Source: JAVZIQ01 sp037440545 (GTDB lineage: Archaea > Thermoproteota > Bathyarchaeia > Bathyarchaeales > Bathycorpusculaceae). From it: DNA of 21,131 nt. Position 1 is the first letter of the stretch; every line of letters begins with the position of its first letter. The notes under the pieces were generated by a model, which was not told the origin of the DNA, searched no databases, and worked only from the letters and a program-made list of their open reading frames with translations. The translations under genes were made by a program, and so were the position numbers. The stretch covers positions 1-21,131 of the forward strand of contig JBBITX010000021.1 of assembly GCA_037440545.1 (NCBI GenBank), in the 5' to 3' direction. Below, piece after piece: positions 13,583 through 20,600 of the stretch.

Positions 13583-15226
13583 ATGGCAGCCGTACCCTCG
13601 GGAACGGTCCCGGTTCTGGTGTTGAAGGAAGGAACAGGTAGGACTGCTGGAAAAGAGGCTCAAAGAAACAACATAACAGCAGCGAAAATAATAGCTGAAA
13701 TCGTAAGAACCACCCTTGGACCTAAAGGAATGGACAAAATGCTTGTAAGCAGTTTTGGAGACGTTACAATAACAAACGATGGAGCCACAATATTAAAGGA
13801 ACTTGATGTTCAGCACCCAGCTGCAAAAATGCTTGTTGAAGTGGCGAAAGCTCAAGATAATGAAGTGGGAGACGGCACAACAACCGCTGCTGTTCTAACA
13901 GGAGAACTTCTTTCCAAAGCAGAGGAGTTGCTGGATCAGAACATTCACCCAACAATAATAATTGAAGGCTTCAAAAAGGCAAGCGAAAAAGCAATGGAAA
14001 TCTTACGGGACATGGCCATTCCTGTAAGCATTAAAGACGATAAGAAGTTAATGGATGTCGCCATAACCTCCATGGGAAGCAAAGGCGTGGCGGCTGCGAA
14101 GGAACACTTCGCAAAACTGGCAGTAGAGGCAGTGAGGCAGGTGGCAGAAGAAAAGGACGGCAAACTTAAAGCTGACATCGACTTAATCAAAATTTTAAAG
14201 AAACACGGCAAAAGCCTTGAAGAAACTGAACTAGTGAAAGGCATGGTTATTGACAAGGAAGTTGCACATCCACAGATGCCTAAGGTGGTTCAAAACGCCA
14301 AAATTGCACTGTTGAATGCGAAGTTAGAGATTGAGAAGACGGAGTTTGACGCAAAAATAAACATTGAAAGTCCAGAGCAGATGAAGCTCTTCCTCGACGA
14401 GGAAGAACGTATGCTTAAAGAAATGGTTGACAAAATCGCTGAGGTCGGCGCTAACGTTGTATTATGCGAAAAGGGAATAGACGATGTTGCCCTACATTTC
14501 CTTGCGAAGAAGGGAATTCTAGCTGTTAAAAACATCAGCAGCAGCGACATGGAAAAACTCGCTAGAGCCACAGGAGGCAAAATCATCGCCAGCGTGAAGG
14601 ACTTAACGCCTGAAGTCCTAGGCGAGGCAAGACTAGTTGAAGAAGTTAAGATAGGCGATGATAAACTAGTCTACATAAGAGAATGCAAAAATCCAAAGGC
14701 TGTAACAATAGTTGTGCGAGGTGGAACTGAACACGTGGTTGATGAAGCAGAACGCTCGTTACATGACGCTTTAAGCGTTGTCAGAAACGCCATTGAAGAC
14801 GAAAAAATAGTGCCCGGCGGAGGAGCTCCAGAAGCAGAGGTGGCGAAACAGTTGAGAGACTACTCTGTAAAAGTTGGAGGTCGGGAACAGCTAGCCATAG
14901 AAGCTTTCGCTGAGGCTGTTGAATCCATACCGCTGACGCTCGCGGAGAACGCTGGATTAGACCCAGTGGATATAATGGTGGCCTTAAGAGCGAAACATGA
15001 AAGTGCGGCAACACCCTCATACGGTGTCGATGTATTTTCCGGTAAAATTAGAGACATGCTCGAGTTAAATGTTGTTGAACCGCTTCGAGTAAAACTTCAA
15101 GTCATTAAGTCAGCAACCGAAGCTGCCAACATGATTCTGAAAATTGACGACGTAATTGCTGCAAAAGGCATTGAAAAAGAGAAAGAGAAAGAAAAACCAA
15201 AAGAACCGGAATCAGAATTTGAATAA
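13583..15226 (+). CDS. thsA: Thermosome subunit (group II chaperonin)
   Basis: Thermosomes are two-ring ATP-dependent folding chambers of the archaeal cytosol. The 547-residue subunit shows GRTAGKEAQRNNI, the ATP-site TTLGPKGMDKML (about 44-55), TNDGATIL, EVGDGTTTAAVL (with the catalytic Asp of GDGTT), and in the C-terminal equatorial half VPGGGAPE and AENAGLDPVDIM. Length is normal. The tail ends in a Lys/Glu-rich stretch, KEKEKEKPKEPESEFE, rather than the Gly/Met-rich tail common in many thermosomes. It has a strong ribosome site five bases before ATG 13583 and its own strong TATA box, and a T-rich run follows the stop, so it appears to be a single-gene unit. Whether other subunits exist elsewhere cannot be judged here. 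Confidence 0.97.
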   Translation: MAAVPSGTVPVLVLKEGTGRTAGKEAQRNNITAAKIIAEIVRTTLGPKGMDKMLVSSFGDVTITNDGATILKELDVQHPAAKMLVEVAKAQDNEVGDGTTTAAVLTGELLSKAEELLDQNIHPTIIIEGFKKASEKAMEILRDMAIPVSIKDDKKLMDVAITSMGSKGVAAAKEHFAKLAVEAVRQVAEEKDGKLKADIDLIKILKKHGKSLEETELVKGMVIDKEVAHPQMPKVVQNAKIALLNAKLEIEKTEFDAKINIESPEQMKLFLDEEERMLKEMVDKIAEVGANVVLCEKGIDDVALHFLAKKGILAVKNISSSDMEKLARATGGKIIASVKDLTPEVLGEARLVEEVKIGDDKLVYIRECKNPKAVTIVVRGGTEHVVDEAERSLHDALSVVRNAIEDEKIVPGGGAPEAEVAKQLRDYSVKVGGREQLAIEAFAEAVESIPLTLAENAGLDPVDIMVALRAKHESAATPSYGVDVFSGKIRDMLELNVVEPLRVKLQVIKSATEAANMILKIDDVIAAKGIEKEKEKEKPKEPESEFE

Positions 15227-15233
15227 TAACCCC

Positions 15234-15243
15234 TTTTATTTTT
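15234..15243 (+). terminator. T-rich terminator after the thermosome gene
   Basis: The run CCCCTTTTATTTTTCG begins five bases after the thermosome stop. Short T-rich tracts of this kind end transcription in archaea without needing a hairpin. Confidence 0.45.
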
Positions 15244-15334
15244 CGCCAAAATTATCTATTTTCTCCGCCTAAAATTAACCCATAAAATAAACAATGCTTT
15301 TGAAATCGAGTAGCCATCGAAAACCTTGCTGGAA

Positions 15335-15344
15335 AAGTTAAAAT
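15335..15344 (+). promoter_or_regulatory. TATA-like box of the phosphoribosyltransferase-Cgi121 pair
   Basis: AAGTTAAAAT is centred about 48 bases before the TTG start at 15388. A transcript starting near 15366 would have a leader of about 22 bases that holds the AGAGG ribosome site (15376-15380). Confidence 0.35.
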
Positions 15345-15387
15345 TTTTCAATACAACCATCTACCTATCTTTGAAAGAGGAAAGAAT

Positions 15388-15987
15388 TTGAATCAAATTG
15401 AGTTTGAGGTACCTACATGGAACCAAATATATAAAATGCTGTTATCTATAGCTGATAAGATTAGAAAAGACAATTTTCGCCCAGATGTAATTGTAGGGGT
15501 TTCACGTGGCGGATGGCCTCCAGCTAGGGTTCTCTCTGACCTTCTAGACAATCCAAACCTGGCAAATGTTAAGGTTGAATTTTATTTAGGCGTAGCTGAA
15601 ACAAAAGGGGAGCCAACTTTAACACAGCCTGTGTCAACCACGGTTTTGGACAAAAAGGTATTAGTTGTCGATGAAGTTGCAGACACGGGAAAAAGCTTAG
15701 AACTTATAAAAAGACACTTAGAAAAGGAGGGATCTACCGAGGTTAGAATTGCCACTGTATATTATAAGCCATGGAGCATAATAACCCCAGATTACTATGC
15801 TAAGGAAACAAGCTGCTGGATAGTTTTTCCATGGGAGGTAAAGGAGACTGTTAAGAAAATTGTTAAAAAATGCAAAGAGAAAAACATGCCTTTGGAAAAG
15901 GCTATAGAAAAGCTGGTCAGATCGGGTATATCCGAAACACTTGTTAATAGGTTTTTAAAGGAACTTCAAGAGGAAAAGGCTTGTTAA
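15388..15987 (+). CDS. Purine-type phosphoribosyltransferase
   Basis: The type I phosphoribosyltransferase fold uses PRPP to add ribose phosphate to a base. The 199-residue protein has VIVGVSRGGWPPARVLSDLL (35-54) as the substrate-loop region and the 13-residue PRPP motif VLVVDEVADTGKS (91-103), followed by YYKPWSIITPDYYA. It resembles archaeal hypoxanthine/xanthine-type transferases (COG2236-like); the base cannot be decided from sequence alone. About 45 residues after the catalytic domain (KNMPLEKAIEKLVRSGISETLVNRFLKEL) form a helical extension not needed for catalysis. The TTG start at 15388 has AGAGG seven bases upstream. Its stop overlaps the Cgi121 start by seven bases, so the two are coupled. 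Confidence 0.9.
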   Translation: MNQIEFEVPTWNQIYKMLLSIADKIRKDNFRPDVIVGVSRGGWPPARVLSDLLDNPNLANVKVEFYLGVAETKGEPTLTQPVSTTVLDKKVLVVDEVADTGKSLELIKRHLEKEGSTEVRIATVYYKPWSIITPDYYAKETSCWIVFPWEVKETVKKIVKKCKEKNMPLEKAIEKLVRSGISETLVNRFLKELQEEKAC

Positions 15988-16544
15988 AGCGTCTGGAAGA
16001 GTTTGGGAAACATGTTCTGATTGCAGGGTTCAAGGGAGCGAAAATATTAGAAGTTGAAGAATTTTTAAAAACTGTAAAATCTGAAGTAGGCCCTGTTGAG
16101 GTTATGTTTGCAAATGCAGAACTTATAGCTACATGGCAGCACCTTTATTTTGCAGTTTTGAACGCTTTAAACGCCTTTAAAAACGGCTATAACATTTCAA
16201 AAAGCTTGGCTGTTGAGGTGCTGCTCTATGCTTCTACACAGCGTCAAATCCGAAAGGCTGTTGAGATTCTTGGAATTAAACCAGCCACTTCTAAAATAGC
16301 TGCAGTGATTATTAACGACGACGCTTATAGAACAGAATTTGCATTTTCAAAAATTGCTAAGATAATTGGAGGAAGACGTGACGATAGTATTCTTGAACTT
16401 TCTGTTGAAAAAATTAAGGCGATACGCAGCGTTTTCGATATTTCAGAATCTGAGCTTGAAGCAGTCATGGGTAAAAGCGGGCTGGAGGAGGCCATAATAA
16501 AGCTTGTTCTTGAGCGCGTAGCGTTATTGGCAGTCCAACGCTAA
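15981..16544 (+). CDS. cgi121: KEOPS complex subunit Cgi121
   Basis: Cgi121 binds Bud32 in KEOPS and helps recruit tRNA for t6A modification. The 187-residue protein shows the family core TWQHLYFAVLNALNAFKNGYNISKSLAVEVLLYASTQRQI in several blocks: WQHL near residue 51, NALNAF, GYNISKSL, and EVLLYAS followed by RQIRKAVEILGI. Length is typical for archaeal members. The start is TTG 15981, inside the last codons of the phosphoribosyltransferase gene, with GAGG about seven bases upstream. The ORF ends six bases before the convergent THUMP gene stop. Sua5, encoded 2.5 kb upstream, supplies the activated threonylcarbamoyl that KEOPS uses. Kae1, Bud32 and Pcc1 are not in the window. Confidence 0.9.
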   Translation: MLKRLEEFGKHVLIAGFKGAKILEVEEFLKTVKSEVGPVEVMFANAELIATWQHLYFAVLNALNAFKNGYNISKSLAVEVLLYASTQRQIRKAVEILGIKPATSKIAAVIINDDAYRTEFAFSKIAKIIGGRRDDSILELSVEKIKAIRSVFDISESELEAVMGKSGLEEAIIKLVLERVALLAVQR

Positions 16545-16550
16545 TTTAAA

Positions 16551-17069
16551 TCATTTTTCCTTCACTATGGAAAGAACGTCTTCTGATTTTATAACAGATA
16601 TGCCAGTTAAACCGCCTACCACTTCAATTAGGAGAATCTTGTCGGGGTTATTCAAGTTAACTTTCCTTTCTATTCTCGAAGCTGCCGCCTCAATGATTTC
16701 CCTTGTTGAAGTTTTTGTAAAACGTTTCTCCACCGTAACGCGGAAGGTTTCATTCTCGCCAATTTTTGAGCTTAACTCTTCAGCTGCTCGTTTAATTTCA
16801 CTAATTTCTGTGCGGACAACTTTTTCCACCGGTAGTATTCGCAGCGTATAGCGAAATTCATATGGACGATCGCGGAGAATTAAGCGAAGCTTCATAATGA
16901 CTTCAAAAGGGTTTAAAGTGGTTTTAGCGGCAATCAAACCTGCAACTCCTGTCTTTTCAACTACTGGATTCGGATCATCTACCTCCTTAAGTAAATACCA
17001 CAATTCAGAGCAAGCTTCATCTTCCCTTCCACGGAAAGTTGTAGCTAATAGGTTAAAGTTTCTAAGCGT
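16551..17069 (-). CDS. THUMP-domain RNA-binding protein (Tan1-like), non-canonical start
   Basis: Archaeal stand-alone THUMP proteins related to Tan1 bind tRNA, and in eukaryotes Tan1 assists ac4C12 formation. The visible THUMP region includes RYTLRILPVEKVV, FRVTVEKRFTKTS and DKILLIEVVGGLTGISV. Starting at TTG 17003 would give 150 residues but cut off the in-frame upstream NFNLLATTFRGREDEACSEL region, which matches the N-terminal strand of this family. That frame runs up to TAG at 17084-17082 with no ATG, GTG or TTG. ACG at 17069 lies exactly seven bases after GAGGTG, a near-perfect ribosome site, and would give 172 residues. Alternatives are a one-base assembly error (ATG to ACG) or an altered start further up. 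It is convergent with cgi121. Confidence 0.8.
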   Translation of the reverse strand, partial: TLRNFNLLATTFRGREDEACSELWYLLKEVDDPNPVVEKTGVAGLIAAKTTLNPFEVIMKLRLILRDRPYEFRYTLRILPVEKVVRTEISEIKRAAEELSSKIGENETFRVTVEKRFTKTSTREIIEAAASRIERKVNLNNPDKILLIEVVGGLTGISVIKSEDVLSIVKEK

Positions 17070-17152
17070 AAGCCTACACCTCTACCTTAACATACTAAAT
17101 TATGTTTCAATCAGATTTAATGTTTTATAAGATGGGAGTGGCAATTGGAATA

Positions 17153-17230
17153 TTTTCGGTCAGTGCAGGTTAGTTGGCTTTTTCACAGCTTTCACAAGCT
17201 CCTAGCCGTCGCCTTACATCATCCCTAAAA
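17153..17230 (-). ncRNA. Weak candidate C/D-box guide RNA
   Basis: In the 255-base gap between the THUMP and isoaspartyl peptidase genes, the minus strand reads ATGATGT (17222-17216), one base off the C-box consensus. CTGA (17163-17160) follows as a D box. The flanks TTTTAGG (17230-17224) and CCGAAAA (17159-17153) can pair with one mismatch, as a terminal stem would. A TATA-like AGATAAATC about 25 bases upstream points to a start near 17227. Internal D' and C' boxes are not convincing; TGTGAAA occurs twice. The rest of this gap holds no gene I can support. Confidence 0.22.
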
Positions 17231-17275
17231 GGATAGTTAAAAACAAAGATTTATCTATTTTTATCCTAAACAAGC

Positions 17276-17290
17276 CTTAAATTAAATAAT
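17276..17290 (+). promoter_or_regulatory. TATA-like region of the isoaspartyl peptidase gene
   Basis: CTTAAATTAAATAAT lies about 43 bases before the TTG start at 17326. Transcription would begin near 17308, just ahead of the CGGGGAT ribosome site at 17314-17320. Confidence 0.35.
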
Positions 17291-17325
17291 GATTATTCAA
17301 ATTTCCGTGGCGTCGGGGATTAAGT

Positions 17326-18285
17326 TTGGAAAAAAGGAAGATTGTGATTGTGGTTCACGGGGGAGCTGGCACTTGGCAAGCGGAGCGTAGCCAGCATGGA
17401 TTACAAGGAGTTATAAAAGCCGCAGAAACTGGGTATGACATTTTAAACAGGGGCGGAGGCGCTGTCGACGCTGTTGTAGAAGCTGTGGCCATGATGGAGG
17501 ATGAAGGAGTGTTTAATGCTGGCTTCGGATCGGCGTTAAACATAGAAGGGCGTGTAGAAATGGAGGCATCAGTTATGGAGGGTAAAACAATGCAGGCTGG
17601 CGCTGTAGGGCTTCTTAAAGACATTAAAAATCCCATTCGCTTAGCTAAAATTGTTATGGAGAAAACAGACCACGTATTTGTCGCTGGCGAAGGAGCCGAA
17701 AAGCTTGCAAGAATTTTTAATCTGGAGAGACGAAATCCCTTGACAGAGCTTCGCTTGAAATATTATGGGGATCAAAAGCGAGCCCTATTGGAAGGAAAAT
17801 TTGAACTCCCCAGGCTTTCTAAACTGATAAAATGTTACCCAGACATATTCGAATTGGAAACTGTAGGGGCTGTCGCCTTGGACAAAGATGGGAATGTTGC
17901 AGCTGCCACTTCGACAGGAGGCTTCCCATTAAAGTTTCCAGGGCGAATAGGTGACTCGCCTTTGATAGGATGCGGCACATATGCAGATAATGCAAGCGGA
18001 GCCTGTTCCGCCACAGGGGTCGGCGAAATCGCCATAAAACTCGTTCTGGCAAAAACGGTATGTAATTTTATGGAAAGTGGAAGATCACCCCAAAATGCTG
18101 TTGAAGACGCTGTCAGAATTGTAAATGAAAGGTTTGCCGGGGCATATAACTCCATAGGTTTAATAGCAATAAACAGGAAAGGTGAAATAGGGGCAGCGCA
18201 TAATTCAGCTAACCTTTGCTGGGCTTACATTACTTCAGAAACCCGTAAGCCTGTAGCCTCATTAACGGCAAAAATTCTGAAGTAA
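17326..18285 (+). CDS. Isoaspartyl peptidase / plant-type L-asparaginase
   Basis: This Ntn-hydrolase (family T2) removes isoaspartyl residues from peptides and can hydrolyse asparagine; the precursor cuts itself before a Thr that becomes the nucleophile. The 319-residue protein has VVHGGAGTW (9-17), NAGFGSALN (64-72), the new N-terminus at Thr179 in ELETVGAVALD, ATSTGG (194-199), and downstream GDSPLIGCGTYADN and GVGE. Here Glu precedes the nucleophile, while Gly or Asp is common; the effect on self-cleavage is unclear. TTG 17326 follows CGGGGAT by five bases and sits directly before the first conserved strand. It stands alone with its own promoter region and is followed by the microprotein gene. 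Confidence 0.93.
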   Translation: MEKRKIVIVVHGGAGTWQAERSQHGLQGVIKAAETGYDILNRGGGAVDAVVEAVAMMEDEGVFNAGFGSALNIEGRVEMEASVMEGKTMQAGAVGLLKDIKNPIRLAKIVMEKTDHVFVAGEGAEKLARIFNLERRNPLTELRLKYYGDQKRALLEGKFELPRLSKLIKCYPDIFELETVGAVALDKDGNVAAATSTGGFPLKFPGRIGDSPLIGCGTYADNASGACSATGVGEIAIKLVLAKTVCNFMESGRSPQNAVEDAVRIVNERFAGAYNSIGLIAINRKGEIGAAHNSANLCWAYITSETRKPVASLTAKILK

Positions 18286-18343
18286 ACTTTTAAAAGGAGA
18301 AGCCTTCCCTAACTTTCATTCTCGACCATTGTCGAATAAAAAT

Positions 18344-18382
18344 GTTTAATATAACGTTAGTATGCTCTCCCTTAGCTAAGGG
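18344..18382 (+). promoter_or_regulatory. TATA box and perfect 14-bp palindrome upstream of the acidic microprotein
   Basis: GTTTAATATAAC (18344-18355) is a good TATA box. About 26 bases from its centre lies the exact centre of CCCTTAGCTAAGGG (18369-18382), a perfect palindrome. The predicted transcription start therefore falls within the palindrome, the usual place for an archaeal repressor operator. If transcribed, half or all of it could fold as a leader hairpin just before the ribosome site at 18391. Confidence 0.5.
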
Positions 18383-18404
18383 CCTTAAAAGGAGGTGAAA
18401 AGGA

Positions 18405-18482
18405 ATGCGTATAGAAGAAGAGGAAGAAGAGTGGGAAGAGGACTGGGAAGAGGAAGAAGAGTGGGAAGAAGAGGAATGGTGA
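18405..18482 (+). CDS. Acidic Glu/Trp microprotein, 25 residues
   Basis: ATG 18405 follows AGGAGGTGA (18390-18398), one of the two strongest ribosome sites in the window, and the frame ends in TGA. After Met-Arg-Ile every residue is Glu, Asp or Trp: six Glu, Trp10, EED, Trp14, five Glu, Trp20, four Glu, Trp25 as the last residue. There are 17 Glu, one Asp and four Trp. GAA and GAG codons are mixed, so this is not a simple codon repeat, though two near-copies of a 24-base unit (GAAGAAGAGTGGGAAGA...) are visible. I recognise no family. The product could be a disordered or helical polyanion that binds a basic partner or metal; this is speculation. It lies between the isoaspartyl peptidase and ABCE1 genes, with its own promoter and T-rich end signals. 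Alternatively the purine tract itself is the functional element. Confidence 0.6.
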   Translation: MRIEEEEEEWEEDWEEEEEWEEEEW

Positions 18483-18510
18483 GAACTTAAAACTTTAAAA
18501 GCTCACATAT

Positions 18511-18536
18511 CTTCTTTTTAACGAGAAAAGTTTTTT
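18511..18536 (+). terminator. T-rich end signals after the microprotein
   Basis: Two T-runs, CTTCTTTTTA (18511-18520) and GTTTTTT (18530-18536), follow the microprotein stop. AAAACTTT (18489-18496) and AAAGTTTT (18527-18534) could also pair across 30 bases. Together they suggest that the microprotein transcript ends before abce1. Confidence 0.35.
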
Positions 18537-18594
18537 ACAAGCTTATTTTAAGGCTAATAATCATACGAGAAAGCTTACCTGTTGTTGATAGGTT

Positions 18595-20379
18595 ATGACA
18601 AGAGTCGCCGTTCTAGATGTGGATAAGTGCAAACCCAAACGTTGCAATAGGACGTGTCACCGTTTTTGTCCAATGGTGCGTAGCAGAGTTGAAGCCATAA
18701 GATTTGAAGATGAAAGGCCACTAATCGTTGAAGCCCTCTGCTCAGGATGTGGAATATGCGTTAAAAAATGTCCCTTTAATGCAATTTCAATAGTTAACCT
18801 TCCAGACGAGTTGGAAAAGGAATGCAGCCATCGTTTCTCAGCAAATTCATTTAAGCTTTACAGACTGCCCACACCATCTAAAGGCATTGTTTTAGGATTA
18901 CTGGGAAAAAACGGGATAGGCAAAACCACAACCTTAAAGGTTCTCGCAGGAGAAATCAAACCGAACCTTGGAAGATATGAGAACCCTCCAAGTTGGGATG
19001 AAATAATGAAATACTTCAGAGGCTCAGTTTTGCAGGATTATTTCAGCAGAATGAGCCAAGGTAAGATTAAGGTTGTGCATAAACCGCAATACGTGGATAA
19101 GATTCCTAAAGCGGTGTCTGGCATGGTAGGAGAACTATTAGAAAAAGTAGACGAACGGGGCGTGCTTGGAAATGTGGCTGAAAAACTTGAACTTAAAAAC
19201 CTCTGGACTAGGCCTTTAGAGGCCTTAAGCGGAGGAGAACTTCAAAGAGTAGCCGTAGCCGCCACAATATGTAGAGAGGCGGACGTCTACTTATTCGACG
19301 AGCCTTCAAGCTACCTAGATGTAAAACAGAGGCTTGAGGTTGCAAAAGCTATTAGAACTTTGAGGAAAGATGAAAAGGCCATTGTTGTAGCCGAACATGA
19401 TCTGGCGATAATAGACTACCTATCTGACCAAATATGCATTTTTTACGGAGAAGCCGGAGTCTACGGGATAGTTTCCCACGTCCACGGTGTACGAACAGGA
19501 ATAAACATTTACATTCAGGGCTACATTCCAGATGAAAACGTAAGATTCAGAAAAGAAGAAATAGCCTTCCATGAAAAACCTCCAACTGTAAGCTTCAGCA
19601 TGGGCGAAACTTTGCTTAAATGGGATGGAATTGAGAAAACCTATGAAGGTTTTAAGCTTATAGCAAGTCCTGGTGAGATAAAAAGAGGGGAAATCGTGGG
19701 GATTTTAGGCCCAAACGGCATTGGAAAAACTACATTCGTTAAGATTTTGGCAGGAATAGAGAAAACAGACAGTGGGAGAGAATTTAAAGAGTTGGAGGTC
19801 AGCTATAAACCTCAGTATATTTCAGCTGAGTATCAAGGCACCGTCAGAGCGCTTTTAACGAGTATAGCAAAAGAAGAATTCACTTCAAGCTGGTATAAAG
19901 CTGAAATCCTCCAACCATTAGGCATAGATCAGATTTTGGACAGAAATGTAGCGGATCTAAGTGGGGGTGAGCTTCAAAAAGTTGCGATAGCAGCTTGCCT
20001 TTCAAAGAAAGCTGAGCTTTACCTCCTTGATGAGCCAAGCGCCTACTTGGACGTTGAGGAAAGGCTGAACATGGCGAGGACTATAAGAAGGGTGGTTGAG
20101 ACACGTAATGTAACAGCATTTGTTGTTGAGCATGACGTTGTCGCACAGGACTTCATTGCAGACCGCTTAATGATTTTCACAGGGGAACCTGGAAAAAGAG
20201 GTTTAGCGAATCCACCGACGACTCTGAGGGATGGCATGAATGCTTTTCTAAGGGAAATGGGTGTGACCTTTAGAAGAGATCCCATTACAAAGAGGCCTAG
20301 GGTTAACAAGGAAGGCTCAAAACTTGACAAAATTCAAAAGGAAATAGGGGAATATTATTATTTGCGTACTAAAGTTTAA
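18595..20379 (+). CDS. abce1: Ribosome recycling ATPase ABCE1 (Rli1)
   Basis: ABCE1 splits ribosomes into subunits after termination. The 594-residue protein has two N-terminal [4Fe-4S] sites built by Cys12, 17, 21, 25 and Cys49, 52, 55, 59. NBD1 carries Walker A GKNGIGKTT (104-112), signature LSGGELQRV (211-219), Walker B YLFDEPSSYLD (232-242) and His268. The hinge lies near 295-335. NBD2 carries GPNGIGKTT (372-380), LSGGELQKV (455-463), YLLDEPSAYLD (476-486) and a second switch His in VVEHD. All catalytic elements are intact, and length is typical. The ATG at 18595 has only a weak GATAGGTT before it. It stands between the microprotein and top6B genes on the same strand, with gaps that suggest separate promoters. 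Confidence 0.97.
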   Translation: MTRVAVLDVDKCKPKRCNRTCHRFCPMVRSRVEAIRFEDERPLIVEALCSGCGICVKKCPFNAISIVNLPDELEKECSHRFSANSFKLYRLPTPSKGIVLGLLGKNGIGKTTTLKVLAGEIKPNLGRYENPPSWDEIMKYFRGSVLQDYFSRMSQGKIKVVHKPQYVDKIPKAVSGMVGELLEKVDERGVLGNVAEKLELKNLWTRPLEALSGGELQRVAVAATICREADVYLFDEPSSYLDVKQRLEVAKAIRTLRKDEKAIVVAEHDLAIIDYLSDQICIFYGEAGVYGIVSHVHGVRTGINIYIQGYIPDENVRFRKEEIAFHEKPPTVSFSMGETLLKWDGIEKTYEGFKLIASPGEIKRGEIVGILGPNGIGKTTFVKILAGIEKTDSGREFKELEVSYKPQYISAEYQGTVRALLTSIAKEEFTSSWYKAEILQPLGIDQILDRNVADLSGGELQKVAIAACLSKKAELYLLDEPSAYLDVEERLNMARTIRRVVETRNVTAFVVEHDVVAQDFIADRLMIFTGEPGKRGLANPPTTLRDGMNAFLREMGVTFRRDPITKRPRVNKEGSKLDKIQKEIGEYYYLRTKV

Positions 20380-20480
20380 TGCTGCTTGATTTACTCATTT
20401 GATACTCGAATTAGGTTTTTATGGCAAAAAAGCGATGTGGAAATGTTCTATTTGAAATGCTTAATGTAAAGGTAACGGGC

Positions 20481-20545
20481 AAGTTTATAGGCTTAGAACC
20501 CTTGACTTAAAGGATAATTCCTGCTATTGGCAGAGTTAAATTAAA
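20481..20545 (+). promoter_or_regulatory. Possible promoters of top6B
   Basis: The gap from 20380 to 20600 holds two TATA-like boxes, AAGTTTATAGG (20481-20491) and GTTAAATTAAAG (20535-20546). The second would start transcription near 20566 and leave a leader of about 35 bases with GGTGGAG just before the GTG start. No RNA gene is evident in this gap. Confidence 0.35.
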
Positions 20546-20600
20546 GAGCTAGCCGTGTATACGTAGAAGTGACATTTCGCTGGGTTGCCGGTGGAGCTAG

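Noticed and set aside
17082..17093. Pyrrolysine-type readthrough of TAG in the THUMP gene
   Set aside because: TAG ends several other genes here (zinc ribbon, small zinc protein, Ost3/6-like protein, UbiD) and no pyl gene is in the window; ACG initiation or an error is simpler.
17131..17325. tRNA gene in the gap before the isoaspartyl peptidase
   Set aside because: No T-loop (GTTCRANNC-like) sequence or acceptor stem could be found on either strand.
20421..20510. 29-residue plus-strand frame between abce1 and top6B starting Met-Ala-Lys-Lys-Arg
   Set aside because: It has only a poor ribosome site, overlaps a likely TATA box (20481-20491), and a frame of this length is expected by chance.
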